Assembly (NCBI RefSeq): GCF_020740535.1
Contig: NZ_CP082362.1
Coordinates: forward strand, 3,904,501 to 3,968,500
Source of the DNA: Streptomyces profundus
GTDB taxonomy: Bacteria; Actinomycetota; Actinomycetes; Streptomycetales; Streptomycetaceae
Length of the DNA: 64,000 nucleotides
Direction: 5' to 3'
The position numbers were made by a program, and so were the translations under genes. How positions within the stretch are numbered: the first letter of the stretch is position 1; each line of letters opens with the position of its first letter. The notes under the pieces are model-generated. The model did no database searches. It worked only from the letters and a program-made list of their open reading frames with translations, and was not told the origin of the DNA. Of this stretch, positions 52,401 through 60,300 are shown piece by piece.

Positions 52401-52609
52401 TGGAGCACGAGGACGGCCTGGTGATCGAGGGCCGCGAGGTGGACTGGCGGCTCACCGCCGAAGGCGCCCTGCACGCCGCCACGTTCGAGGGCCTGGCGGC
52501 CGGCCTCGCCTGGGCCACCGGCCAGTGGCCGCGCCGCTTCGAGCTGGCCGCGCTCCTCGAAGACCCCGACCGCGCCGCCGAGTTGGAGACGGCCCGTTGG
52601 TTCGACTGA
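49415..52609 (+). CDS. Sacsin-like protein with Hsp90-type (GHKL) ATPase domain
   Basis: A 1064-residue soluble protein. Residues about 45-150 form a GHKL ATP pocket: VVELAQNAGDAAQ (N-box Glu/Asn/Asp), ANTGAPLDAAGVES, and GVGRFGVGFAAVLAVSD as the lid glycine motif. The remaining ~900 residues are Leu/Ala/Glu-rich helical repeats without recognised domains. Known: sacsin-type Hsp90-like modules occur in chaperones and in some bacterial defence proteins; this one is a long, conserved streptomycete form with no assigned role. Start GTG 49415. The GH114 gene begins inside its last codons. Confidence 0.88.
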   Translation: MTIDHADDPFPGLADPFHTERLRQRVLRAWRDSPARFREDANAEEDLARGGYRDRLVVELAQNAGDAAQRAGDPGRLRFTLRDGVLSAANTGAPLDAAGVESLSTLRASAKRGGPGGGSGVGRFGVGFAAVLAVSDRPEIAGAGGGVRWSLAESTELVRAAAEETPGLLAELDRRAGERHAVPLLRLPLPSVEAEVPDGYDTVLRLPLRDAAAEDLANRLLDAVDDSLLLALPALTEVVLDTPRGVRALTRRQFGPYTQITEEPGPAGSAVRSTRWRISALEGEADEALLADRPLEERERRHWSISWAVPVDAEGAPSPPASAPVLHAPTPTDDTLGLPALLIGSFPLEPTRRHVAPGPLTDFLLARAAEAYAALLADWRPVTPEILDLVPGPLGRGELDGQLRQLVLDLLPGTAFLPRAAVDVSVPEPADPVAQGSGEEPAESEPPVALRPTEAELVERAGIDTVAVLAELFPGLLPAGLERRAELRVLEVERVSLGEIVERLAGVERPPGWWWRLYESLAGVDPELLTGLPVPLADGRTTIGPLRVLLPTPGTDPGELGRLGLKVAHPEAAHPLLERLGAQAATPRAVLDTHQVRSAVAASADLDVWDEDAVPAAELAATVLALARAADLGPGEEPWLAALALPDDTGELTPAGELVFPGSLFQQVIREHELAACDHELAEEWGERTLTAVGVQADFVLVRSNDVVLDPDELEPREGAFAEPDDVGLLDSVDVWCEDLLDALPEASLPPVATEVLAVRDLELVDDARWPRVLELLGRSPLREALTSRVRVRMPDGTVERGRSYTAWWLRGAPVLDGRRPAGLRSAAGDALLAGLYEDADTAEADEEVLRALGVRTTAAALLAEPGGAAELLARLGDPEREVSATQLHGLYGLLAELDPAGVTLPDRLRAVVDGEVRVVEAGEALVADAPDLLPLADSCPLLPVPPDLAVELAAVLDVRLLSAAIPATPPDGGQLREVPAAARELLGEETPAEYLEHEDGLVIEGREVDWRLTAEGALHAATFEGLAAGLAWATGQWPRRFELAALLEDPDRAAELETARWFD

Positions 52610-53400
52610 GCCGTCCCGCCGCCCGGCTCGCGCTGGGGGCCCTGCTGCTGGCCGCCGTGCCGGCCTGTGCCGCAGAACGGGACGGCGCGGAGGCCGACCC
52701 CGACCGCTGGCGGCCGACCGCCGGCCTCGACTGGCAGTGGCAGCTGACCGGTCCGCTCGACCTCCAACTCCCCGTCGCCGTCTATGACATCGACGCCTTC
52801 GAGGCCACCGAGGAGGATGTCGCCACGCTCCACGAGCGCGATATCCGGGTCATCTGCTACGTCAACGTCGGTGCCTGGGAGGACTTCCGCCCCGACGCGG
52901 ACGCCTTCCCCGGCGAGCTGCTGGGCGAGGGCAACGGCTGGCCGGGCGAACGATGGCTCGACATCCGCGCCACCGACACCCTCCGCCCGCTGCTCGCCGC
53001 CCGCTTCGACCTGTGTCGCGACAAGGGCTTCGACGCCGTCGAACCCGACCTCCTCGACGGCCACCTCAACGAAACCGGCTTCCCCCTCACGGCCGAACAC
53101 CAGCTGACCTTCAACCGCATGGTCGCCGAGCTGGCCCACGAACGCGGCCTGGCCGTCGGCCTCAAGAACGACCTGCCCCAAGTGCCCGAGCTGGTCGACG
53201 ACTTCGACTTCGCGGTCAACGAGGAGTGCGCGGCCTACGCCGAATGCCACCACCTCACCCCGTTCATCGACGCCGACAAGCCCGTCTTCCACGTCGAGTA
53301 CGAGCTGCCCCCCGAGGACTTCTGTCCCGAGGCCGACCGCCTCGGCCTCAGCTCCATGGCCAAGAACTGGGACCTCGACGCCTGGCGCGCCCCCTGCTGA
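52597..53400 (+). CDS. GH114-like (endo-alpha-1,4-polygalactosaminidase family) lipoprotein
   Basis: A 267-residue lipoprotein. TTG 52597 is chosen because GGAG lies 8 bases upstream and a lipoprotein signal follows at once (lipobox VPAC, Cys24). The mature part is a TIM-barrel GH114 domain: WQWQLTGPLDL, VAVYDIDAFEAT, RVICYVNVGAWED, FDAVEPDLLDG, GLAVGLKNDLPQ, FDFAVNEECAAYAEC. The Asp/Glu residues in the EPD and NEE strands are the likely acids. Known: family members cut galactosamine-containing exopolymers. It overlaps the sacsin-like gene by 13 bases, so it is translated by coupling. Confidence 0.88.
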   Translation: MVRLSRPAARLALGALLLAAVPACAAERDGAEADPDRWRPTAGLDWQWQLTGPLDLQLPVAVYDIDAFEATEEDVATLHERDIRVICYVNVGAWEDFRPDADAFPGELLGEGNGWPGERWLDIRATDTLRPLLAARFDLCRDKGFDAVEPDLLDGHLNETGFPLTAEHQLTFNRMVAELAHERGLAVGLKNDLPQVPELVDDFDFAVNEECAAYAECHHLTPFIDADKPVFHVEYELPPEDFCPEADRLGLSSMAKNWDLDAWRAPC

Positions 53401-53447
53401 CGGCGGGCAGCCGATCGGTGCGACGCCGTGCGCGTCGAACCAGAGGC

Positions 53448-53471
53448 GGTGGCACGCCGGGGCGTGCCACC
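53448..53471 (+). terminator. Terminator after the sacsin-GH114 operon
   Basis: GGTGGCACGC and GCGTGCCACC form a perfect 10-bp stem with a CGGG loop, 47 bases past the GH114 stop. Confidence 0.8.
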
Positions 53472-53591
53472 GTGGGACAGCCCTCGGAGGGGGCCGCTGT
53501 AGCGGGTCCGTGACGCCACCGGCATCGAACTGTCTGGGTCCGTTCCCTAGATTTCCCTCAGCGAACGAGACCAGTTTCGGGGGGACTTGGG

Positions 53592-54029
53592 ATGACGGTG
53601 GTGCCACGGGAAGCCGGCGAGGGCTGGCTGGTGCTGACGACCGCCACGGATGTGCTGCTCACGCTGGGCATCGCGGTCATCGGAGCGTTGACGCTCCCGC
53701 CGGAAAGCCTCGGGGTCGTGGGCTACCTGTTGGCGCTCTTCGGCTGCGCGCTGGCCTTCTCGTTCGCCAACCACGTCCTCGGCATGTGCCTGCTGCGCGC
53801 CAGCGTCGGCAAACTGCTGTGGGGGCTGCGCGTGGTCCGGGCCGCCGACGGGGGGCGGCCCGGACCATGGCGCGCGACGCTGCGCTGGATGGCCGGCTAC
53901 GCGTTCCTCGCGGTGATGATCGCCGCCGAGGACGGCGGCGGCGTCGGCGAGGCCTGCGGCCTGCGCACCGTCCGCTGGCGCGACCTCCGCCACCTCCGCC
54001 GCTACGGCCAGGACGGCTACCGCGTCTGA
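53592..54029 (+). CDS. RDD-family membrane protein
   Basis: A 145-residue protein with three hydrophobic segments (about 12-35, 41-63, 95-113). Between the second and third lies the RDD-type LLRASVGKLLWGLRVVRAADGGRP. The first helix carries the conserved Asp (TATDVLLTLGIA). Function unknown; possibly a small-ion or osmotic-stress membrane protein as in other RDD members. Monocistronic, after a terminator. Confidence 0.8.
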   Translation: MTVVPREAGEGWLVLTTATDVLLTLGIAVIGALTLPPESLGVVGYLLALFGCALAFSFANHVLGMCLLRASVGKLLWGLRVVRAADGGRPGPWRATLRWMAGYAFLAVMIAAEDGGGVGEACGLRTVRWRDLRHLRRYGQDGYRV

Positions 54030-54145
54030 GGCGAGGTGACGGTCGACGTCTCGGCGGCGGACGTGGGGAAGCGGATAACGAACGCGCCCTTCCCGCGCTT
54101 CGGCTGAAGCACTGCGGCTGTTCAGACGCTCGACGGGACAGCCAG

Positions 54146-55639
54146 TCAGAGACTGATGTCGAGGACGACCACGCCCAGGGTGTAGGTCGCCAGGACGATC
54201 AACACCAGAGCCACAATGTTCAACAGCGCTCCGCCGCGCACCATCTGTCCGATGGTGACCTGCCCGGAGCCGAAGACGATCGCGTTGGGCGGGGTGGCGA
54301 CCGGCAACATGAAGGCACAGGTCGCGGCCAGGGCGACGGGCACGACCAGAAGCAGCGGGTCGATGCCGAGTCCGAGCGCCACGCCGCCCATGATGGGCAG
54401 AAAGGTCGCGGCGGTCGCGGTATTGCTGGTCAACTCGGTCAGCAGCAACACCAGTCCGGCGACCGCCAGCACCAGCAGAAGAACGGGGATGGCGTCCAGG
54501 CCACCGACCCGCTCTCCGATCCAGCTGCTGAGTCCGCTGGCACCGAACTGCGAGGAGAGGCTCAGCCCACCGCCGAAGAGCAGGAGGATGCCCCAGGGCA
54601 CGTCCCTGGTGTCCTCCCAGATCAGCACCCGGCGGGTGGCCCGTGTGTCAGCCGGCAGTAGGAAGAGCAGCAGCGCCGCGCTGACCGCGATGCCGGAGTC
54701 ACCGAAGTCCGAGACCCAGGACCAACGGTCCTCCATCTGTGGGACCAGCACCCAGGCCAGCGCCGCCGAGATGAAGACACCGAGCACCGTCTTCTCGGCG
54801 TGACTCATCGGGCCGAGTTCCCGCCGGCGCTCCAGCAGCATCTCCCGACCACCGGGGATCTCCGTGATCGTCGGCCGGAAGAAGACACGGGTCAGGGTCA
54901 GCCAGGCGAGGAACAGAAGCACGGCGGCCAGCGGGACCCCGAAGAGCATCCACTGGAAGAAGCCGATGTTGATGTCGTGCTCGCTGTTCAGGTACTCGCG
55001 GAGGAACGCGTTGGGCGGGGTGCCGATCAGGGTGCCGAGCGAGCCGATGGAGGCCGCGTAGGCGATGCCCAGCATCAGCGCGGTGGCGAAGTTCGGGTCT
55101 CGCCGGCCGTCCCCGATCTGGGTCACCAGGCCGAGCACCGCGACGCCGATGGGCAGCATCAGCACGGCGGTGGCCGTGTTGGAGATCCACATGCTCAGCG
55201 CGCCGGTGGCGATCATGAACCCACCGACCATGCGGACCGGGCTGGTGCCCACCAGTAGCACGGTGCTCAACGCGAACCTCGTGTGCAGATTCCAACGCTG
55301 CATCGCGATGGCGAGGATGAAACCGCCCATGAAGAGGAAGATCGTCTCGCTGGCGTAGGGCGGGGCCACCTCGCTGAATGCCGCGTTGCCCAGCAGGGGG
55401 AAGAGCACCAGCGGCAGCAGCGCGGTGGCGGACAGCGGGATGGCCTCCGTCATCCACCAGACCGCCATCAGGGTCGCGACCGCGGCGACGTTCTTCCCGT
55501 CCGCCGAGAGGGTGTCGGGGAGGATCAGCCGTACCACGACGGCCAGTACCACCCCCAGGCCGAGCCCGATCCACTGGCGCCGCCCCACCTGCCCCTCGTC
55601 CGCCCGCTCAGCGCTCGCTGTCGTACCGTCCGGTGCCAC
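54146..55639 (-). CDS. DASS/SLC13-family sodium-dicarboxylate symporter
   Basis: A 497-residue transporter; GTG 55639 is chosen for its GGGGAGG SD rather than GTG 55678. Eleven to twelve helices with the DASS signatures SMWISNTATAVLMLPI in the first half, LTELTSNTATAATFLPIMG and LPVATPPNAIVFGSG in the second (two SNT/P-type substrate loops). Known: imports succinate, malate or related anions with Na+. It stands alone. Confidence 0.93.
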   Translation of the reverse strand: MAPDGTTASAERADEGQVGRRQWIGLGLGVVLAVVVRLILPDTLSADGKNVAAVATLMAVWWMTEAIPLSATALLPLVLFPLLGNAAFSEVAPPYASETIFLFMGGFILAIAMQRWNLHTRFALSTVLLVGTSPVRMVGGFMIATGALSMWISNTATAVLMLPIGVAVLGLVTQIGDGRRDPNFATALMLGIAYAASIGSLGTLIGTPPNAFLREYLNSEHDINIGFFQWMLFGVPLAAVLLFLAWLTLTRVFFRPTITEIPGGREMLLERRRELGPMSHAEKTVLGVFISAALAWVLVPQMEDRWSWVSDFGDSGIAVSAALLLFLLPADTRATRRVLIWEDTRDVPWGILLLFGGGLSLSSQFGASGLSSWIGERVGGLDAIPVLLLVLAVAGLVLLLTELTSNTATAATFLPIMGGVALGLGIDPLLLVVPVALAATCAFMLPVATPPNAIVFGSGQVTIGQMVRGGALLNIVALVLIVLATYTLGVVVLDISL

Positions 55640-55733
55640 TTCGGCCTCCCCGTGATCGTCGTCGGGACAAGGTGGCACCCGGGCGATGATCTCGACAAGG
55701 CTTTGCGCAGTTTTAGTGCCGACGGACGGCCGG

Positions 55734-55922
55734 CTACCCCCGCTTGATGCCGTCCAGCCACGCGGTGAGCTGGGCGGGGGTGAAGCGGAGGGTGCCGGTG
55801 TCGGGGGTTTTGCTGTCGCGGATGGCGATGGTGTCCTCGGTGAGGTGGGCGACCTGCACGCAGTTGCCCCCCGCGTCGCTGTAGGAAGAGGTGCGCCAGG
55901 GGGAGTTGGGGGACTCGGTCAT
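55734..55922 (-). CDS. DUF397 protein
   Basis: A 62-residue protein: WRTSSYSDAGGNCVQVA, IAIRDSKTPDTG, LRFTPAQLTAWLDGIK. Follows the XRE gene by 20 bases and is its presumed partner. Diverged from the two copies near 5 kb. Confidence 0.9.
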   Translation of the reverse strand: MTESPNSPWRTSSYSDAGGNCVQVAHLTEDTIAIRDSKTPDTGTLRFTPAQLTAWLDGIKRG

Positions 55923-55942
55923 GGGGTGGAGCCTTTCCTGCG

Positions 55943-56785
55943 TTATCCGGCAAGGGCCTTGGCCAGCAGCTCCGTGGAGTCCTTCGCGGAGAGCGCCATC
56001 CGGCTCAGGTCCTTGAACATCGACCCCAAGGTAGCCACATCGCCTTCGTCGCTGATCATATAGCCGCCCAAGGGGCCGTCGAAGCAGCCAAGGGGCGGGT
56101 CCAACGAGGGGTCCGCGAAGTGCAGCACCAGGAAGTTGCTGGCCACGCCACCGTAACCGTTGCGGTCTCCGGCCAGCACCTGGATGGTGATGTTCCTGGC
56201 CGTGGATGCCTCATGCAACCTGGCGAGTTGCTGCCGCAGCACATCGGGCCCGCCGACGGCCAGGCGCAGCACCGCCTCCGGGATCACCGCATGCAGCTTG
56301 AGGGGCCGCTTCCCACTGAGCCGCTCTTGTCGCTTCATCCGGGCGGCCACCCACTTGTCCACGAACTCCGGCGCCACCTTGTGATGCCCCGTCTCGTGGA
56401 TCGCCCGCGCGTATTCCTCGGTCTGCAACAGGCCCGGGACCAGCACCGGTTCGAAGGTCTCGACCCGGACCGCGTCCTCCTCGAAGCTGACCAGTGGCCG
56501 CATCCACTCCGGCAGGTCGTACGTCGCCCAGGGCGAGCGGCCCTGGTTGGCCGCGACGCGCAGTTCCTCCAGGCCCCTGCGGACCTCGGCCGGCGCCCGC
56601 AACTCCGCGAGCAGATAGGCGAGATCGGACTTGCTGATCTTGGTCTTGCCGCGCTCCCAGTTCACCAGGCTGGCGTGGGTGCGACCGAGCACCGCGCCGA
56701 GATCGCCCTGCGTCCGCCCCGTGAGCTCGCGCAGCCTGCGCAACTCAGCGCCGAGCCGCCGCAGCTGTGCCGAAGAACTGGTCAT
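55943..56785 (-). CDS. XRE-family regulator with DUF5753 region
   Basis: A 280-residue protein with AAGGGGG before ATG 56785. HTH residues about 6-65 (LRRLRELTGRTQGDLGAVLGRTHASLVNWERGKTKIS), then VRVETFEPVLVPGLLQTEEYARAIHE, the AVIPEAVLRLAVGG strand and IQVLAGDRNGYGG of DUF5753. First gene of an XRE-DUF397 operon, divergent from a small unknown gene. Two perfect palindromes lie in its upstream region. Confidence 0.93.
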   Translation of the reverse strand: MTSSSAQLRRLGAELRRLRELTGRTQGDLGAVLGRTHASLVNWERGKTKISKSDLAYLLAELRAPAEVRRGLEELRVAANQGRSPWATYDLPEWMRPLVSFEEDAVRVETFEPVLVPGLLQTEEYARAIHETGHHKVAPEFVDKWVAARMKRQERLSGKRPLKLHAVIPEAVLRLAVGGPDVLRQQLARLHEASTARNITIQVLAGDRNGYGGVASNFLVLHFADPSLDPPLGCFDGPLGGYMISDEGDVATLGSMFKDLSRMALSAKDSTELLAKALAG

Positions 56786-56851
56786 GAGTACCGCCCCCTT
56801 GATCGCCGGTTCGAGATCGATCCTAGGTCCTCATTCGACAGATTGAACTAA

Positions 56852-56884
56852 CACTTTCGAGTGATACCTCAGGCTTACGTAAGC
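56852..56884. promoter_or_regulatory. Two palindromes in the divergent XRE promoter
   Basis: CACT-TTCG-AGTG at 56852-56863 and GCTTACGTAAGC at 56873-56884, both perfect, lie between the XRE start (56785) and the small gene at 56932. Either could be the XRE operator. Confidence 0.5.
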
Positions 56885-56931
56885 GCCTACCATGATGCAG
56901 GCAGCTCCAACTCGCTGAGGGAGACCGAGAA

Positions 56932-57252
56932 ATGACACAACCGCCGATTGAGTCGTTCGAGGAGAGCCTGCGTGGACTGGTCGAATGCCAGCTGCCGCGA
57001 CTCTTCGCCGTGATGCAGGTGTACCGGGAGAACGAAAACGCGTGGGTGGCGGCCTGGGGGCTGCGGTTCGATGACGGGAGGGTGGAGGTCACGAGTGTGG
57101 ACGGGGGGCGTCGGCTACGTCTCCGCTCGCTGCGGCTGGCGGCCGTCCCGTTTCAGCGGGATCCGGACATCTCGACGCGGTTGATCTGGGCCGATCCGGA
57201 CCACGAGCCCACCGAACCAGGCGAAACCGCCGAACCCGCCCTCGCGGGCTGA
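56932..57252 (+). CDS. Small conserved-looking protein of unknown function
   Basis: A 106-residue protein; GAGGGAGA precedes ATG 56932. A short helical start (SFEESLRGLVECQLPRLFAV) then a beta-rich part (VYRENENAWVAAWGLRFDDGRVEVTSVDGGRRLRLRSL). Divergent from the XRE gene, so it is a candidate target of it. Not recognised. Confidence 0.65.
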   Translation: MTQPPIESFEESLRGLVECQLPRLFAVMQVYRENENAWVAAWGLRFDDGRVEVTSVDGGRRLRLRSLRLAAVPFQRDPDISTRLIWADPDHEPTEPGETAEPALAG

Positions 57253-57283
57253 CCACGCGCCCGCCGCTGAGGCGCGACGCGCC

Positions 57284-57568
57284 TCAGCGGTCGGCGGCGT
57301 TCGCCTCGCCGGCTTCGGCGTCCGCGCGGCGGATGGCTCGGTCGCGGGCGTGGACGTACCAGAGGCCGATCAGGCCGAGGCCGGCGCCGGCCAGGCAGGT
57401 CCAGAGCCACCAGGTGTGGTCGTTGTCGTCGAACCAGCCGTAGAAGGGGAGCTGGGCGAGGAAGAGCGCGGCCCACAGGAGGGTGCCGATCAGCACCGTG
57501 CGGATCGGATCGCCCTCCAGCGGCTCCGGCGCCTCCCGCTTGCCGTCCGCCAGATCGCCCCAGCGCAT
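57284..57568 (-). CDS. DUF2530-like small membrane protein
   Basis: A 94-residue protein: soluble start with PLEGDPIRTVLIGTLLWAALF, two membrane helices (about 22-44 and 52-72) separated by YGWFDDNDHTWWLW, and a basic tail (VHARDRAIRRAD). Pattern fits the DUF2530 family of actinobacteria, function unknown. Confidence 0.8.
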   Translation of the reverse strand: MRWGDLADGKREAPEPLEGDPIRTVLIGTLLWAALFLAQLPFYGWFDDNDHTWWLWTCLAGAGLGLIGLWYVHARDRAIRRADAEAGEANAADR

Positions 57569-57715
57569 CGCGCCGCCTCCCGTGTGCCGTCAACCCGTCC
57601 GGTGAACCTGCCCGGATCAGCGTACCTTCGGCCGGGAAACAGGTCGGCTTCGTGGGGTTGCTCACGACTTTGGCCCCCAGGAATGTACAGGGGCCACCAA
57701 TCGTCCTATATTTCG

Positions 57716-57728
57716 TTAGGCAAGCTAA
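57716..57728. promoter_or_regulatory. Candidate MarR operator
   Basis: TTAGGCAAGCTAA (TTAG-N5-CTAA) lies 4 bases after a TATATT -10-like box (57707-57712) and 20 bases before the MarR start, where a bound dimer would block transcription. Confidence 0.5.
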
Positions 57729-57747
57729 TGAGCGAACGGTGGTGTTC

Positions 57748-58188
57748 ATGCCTCACGCGATGGATCGTCCGGAGGACGCCGAGGCGGTCAACACCCTGCG
57801 TGTCGGGGTGCTGCGGCTCTCCCGGCGCATGCGCCACCTGAGCGTCGACCGCACGCTGAGCCTGGCCGAGCTGTCCGCCCTGGGCACCCTCGCCCGCTGT
57901 GGGGCGATGACCCCGGGGGAGCTGGCCCGCAAGGAGCATGTGCAGCCGCCGTCGATGACGCGCATCCTGTCGCTGCTCCAGGAGCGCGGCCTGGTCGCCC
58001 TTCAGCCGCATCCGGAGGACCGGCGGCAGAAGCTGGTGGCCGCGACGGACGAGGCCGAGGAGATGCTCGCGGCGAGCCGCGCCCAGCGCAACGCCTGGCT
58101 CGCCGGGCTCGCCGACGAGCTGGACGAGGACGAGTGGGCCGCGCTGTGTGCCGCCGCCCCCATCCTCCATAAACTCGCGCACTTGTAG
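57748..58188 (+). CDS. MarR-family transcriptional regulator
   Basis: A 146-residue winged-helix protein: LRVGVLRLSRRMRHLSVD, LAELSALGTLARCGAMTPGELARKEHVQPPSMTRILSLLQERGLVALQPHPEDRRQKLV with the DxR wing tip, and C-terminal dimer helices. Known: MarR proteins repress an adjacent exporter and release DNA on binding a drug or phenolic ligand. The MFS gene follows 74 bases downstream in the same direction. Confidence 0.93.
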   Translation: MPHAMDRPEDAEAVNTLRVGVLRLSRRMRHLSVDRTLSLAELSALGTLARCGAMTPGELARKEHVQPPSMTRILSLLQERGLVALQPHPEDRRQKLVAATDEAEEMLAASRAQRNAWLAGLADELDEDEWAALCAAAPILHKLAHL

Positions 58189-58262
58189 CGCGGGCAGCAC
58201 TATCAGCAGAGAAGCAGAGAACGGCACAAAAGAGTACGGAACAGTACAGAGGAGAGTCACCC

Positions 58263-59618
58263 TTGAGTCCGGGACCCGGAGCAGGCTCCGCACCCGCATC
58301 CCTGACCGCCACCGACAAAGTATCCACATTCAGCTCGTTCCGGGTTCGGAACTACCGCATCCACTTCATGGGCTCGTCGATATCCAACATCGGCACCTGG
58401 ATGCAGCGCATCGCCCAGGACTGGTTGGTCCACGAACTGACCGGTTCGGCCGCCGCCGTCGGGGTCACCCTGGCGCTCCAGTTCCTCCCGATGCTGCTCT
58501 TCGGCCTCTACGGCGGGGTACTCGCCGACCGGCTCGACAAGCGCAAGCTGCTCATCGGCACCCAGATAGCCATGGGGCTCTCCGGCCTCATCCTCGCCGC
58601 GCTGACGTTCACCAACGTCGTGAACGTCTACCACGTGTACGCGCTGGCGCTGATCGTCGGCCTGGTCACCGTCGTCGACAACCCGGCCAGGCAGACGTTC
58701 GTCTCGGACATGGTCGGTCCCGCGCTGTTGCGGAACGCCGTCTCGTTGAACTCCGCGAACTTCCAGTCCGCGCGGCTGATCGGCCCGGCCGTTGCCGGTG
58801 TGATGATCGCCGCCGTGGGCAGCGGCTGGGCGTTCCTCGCCAACGGGCTGTCCTTCATCGCCCCGATCGTCGGGCTGCTGATGATGCGCACCTCAGAGCT
58901 GATCCCCGCCGAGCGCCAGCCGCGCGCCAAGGGGCAGCTGCGCGAGGGCCTGCGCTACGTCGGGGGCCGCCCCGACCTGCTCTGGATGATCGTGCTGGTC
59001 GGCTTCATCGGCACCTTCGGCTACAACTTCGCGATCTGGCTGGTCGCCTTCACCGACCAGGTGTTCGAGTCGGGCGCCGGCACCTACGGCCTGCTGAACT
59101 CGCTGATGGCCTCCGGGTCCGTGGTCGGCGCGCTGCTGGCCGCGCGGCGCGGCAGCAGCCGGATGCGGTTCACCGTCGCCGCCGCCGCGCTCTTCGCGAT
59201 CCTGCTGCTGATCGCCTCAGCCGCGCCGACGTTCCTGGTCTTCGCGCTGCTGATGCCGCTGATCGGCCTGGCCGGCATGACGTTCCAGGTGACCGCCAAC
59301 TCCACCATCCAGCTCGGCAGCGACCCGGCGATGCGGGGCCGGGTGATCAGCCTCTTCATGATGGTCTTCGTCGGCGGTACCCCGTTCGGCGGTCCCTTGG
59401 TCGGCTGGCTCAGCGACGCCTTCGGCGCCCGCGTCGGGCTGATCGGCGGCGCCGCGGTCTGCCTGGCCGCCGCCGTCGGTGTGGCCCTGATCCTGGCCAG
59501 GGTCGGTGGGCTGCGGCTGCGGATCAGCCTGCGCGCCGGCAGCCGGGGCGTGGCCCTGGTGCCGCGCGAGGCCGAGCAGACGCCCGCCGGCGCGGGCGCG
59601 GCCGTCCGCCCGGCGTGA
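58263..59618 (+). CDS. MFS exporter (EntS-like MFS_3 type)
   Basis: A 451-residue transporter from TTG 58263 with GGAGAG upstream. FSSFRVRNYRIHFMGSSISNIGTWMQRIAQDWLV is the characteristic opening of this branch, then GGVLADRLDKRKLL (MFS loop) and DNPARQTFVSDMV, TANSTIQLGSDPAMRGRVISLF. Known: proton-driven export of small molecules. Cotranscribed with the MarR regulator. Confidence 0.92.
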   Translation: MSPGPGAGSAPASLTATDKVSTFSSFRVRNYRIHFMGSSISNIGTWMQRIAQDWLVHELTGSAAAVGVTLALQFLPMLLFGLYGGVLADRLDKRKLLIGTQIAMGLSGLILAALTFTNVVNVYHVYALALIVGLVTVVDNPARQTFVSDMVGPALLRNAVSLNSANFQSARLIGPAVAGVMIAAVGSGWAFLANGLSFIAPIVGLLMMRTSELIPAERQPRAKGQLREGLRYVGGRPDLLWMIVLVGFIGTFGYNFAIWLVAFTDQVFESGAGTYGLLNSLMASGSVVGALLAARRGSSRMRFTVAAAALFAILLLIASAAPTFLVFALLMPLIGLAGMTFQVTANSTIQLGSDPAMRGRVISLFMMVFVGGTPFGGPLVGWLSDAFGARVGLIGGAAVCLAAAVGVALILARVGGLRLRISLRAGSRGVALVPREAEQTPAGAGAAVRPA

Positions 59619-59625
59619 GGCCCCA

Positions 59626-59650
59626 GCCCCGGGCGCACGGCGCCCGGGGC
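59626..59650 (+). terminator. Terminator after the MarR-MFS operon
   Basis: GCCCCGGGCGC and GCGCCCGGGGC form a perfect 11-bp stem with an ACG loop, 7 bases past the MFS stop. Confidence 0.9.
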
Positions 59651-59761
59651 GCGCCCCTGGGCACGCCGTGAGCGCCAGCGCAGCCGGCGCCGGCGGCGAC
59701 GCCGTGGGCAGGGACTTCGTCCGCGGCTGCGCCGACGTCCGCGCGTGAGCCCCGGCCGGCC

Positions 59762-60265
59762 TCAGGACACCCGCATCGCCAGCACCTGGCCCGGCCAGTC
59801 GCCGACGGTGAACGTCTCGGTCGGGGTGAACCCCTGGCCGGTGTAGTAGGCCACCAGCCGGCCGTCCGAGCCGGCGTAGCAGTCGACCCGCAGCAGGTCG
59901 ACGCCCTGCCGCCGGGTCTCCGCCGCCGCGTGCGCCAGCAGCGCGGCACCGACGCCCCGACCGGCGAACCGGCGGTCGGTGGCCAGCAGGTGCACATAGC
60001 GCTCGGGCTCACCGGCGGGCGCGACCTCGGGCCCCGGGCCCGAGGTGAGCGTGAGGGTCCCGGCGGGCTCGCCGTCGATCTCGGCGACCCAGGGCTCACC
60101 CTCGGCGATCATCCGCTCGACCTTGGCCACCGACCTCGGCCGTGACGACCACGGATCCGTCCCCCACTGCCCACTCCACCCCCGCGCCACCAGCCACTCC
60201 ACCGCACCGTCCAACATCCCCAACACCAGCGGCACATCCGCCGGGCTTCCCGATCTGATCTTCAT
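59762..60265 (-). CDS. GNAT-family N-acetyltransferase
   Basis: A 167-residue protein from ATG 60265. MKIRSGSPADVPLVLGML start, PWVAEIDGEPAGTLTL, and the acetyl-CoA loop RYVHLLATDRRFAGRGVGAALLAHA (RxxGxG/A type, with an RFAGRGVGAAL core), then VDCYAGSDGRLVAYYTGQGF. Substrate unknown. No SD is seen, so the message may be leaderless. Confidence 0.88.
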   Translation of the reverse strand: MKIRSGSPADVPLVLGMLDGAVEWLVARGWSGQWGTDPWSSRPRSVAKVERMIAEGEPWVAEIDGEPAGTLTLTSGPGPEVAPAGEPERYVHLLATDRRFAGRGVGAALLAHAAAETRRQGVDLLRVDCYAGSDGRLVAYYTGQGFTPTETFTVGDWPGQVLAMRVS

Positions 60266-60300
60266 GCCGCGATCGTAGGCGGGCCTTACCATCAACGGCT

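Noticed and set aside
48593..52474. A 1293-codon minus-strand frame across the TauE and sacsin-like genes.
   Set aside because: Shadow of the sacsin gene: low-complexity RRG/QHP-type residues, no start or domain; only its 3' end is the real TauE/SafE gene.
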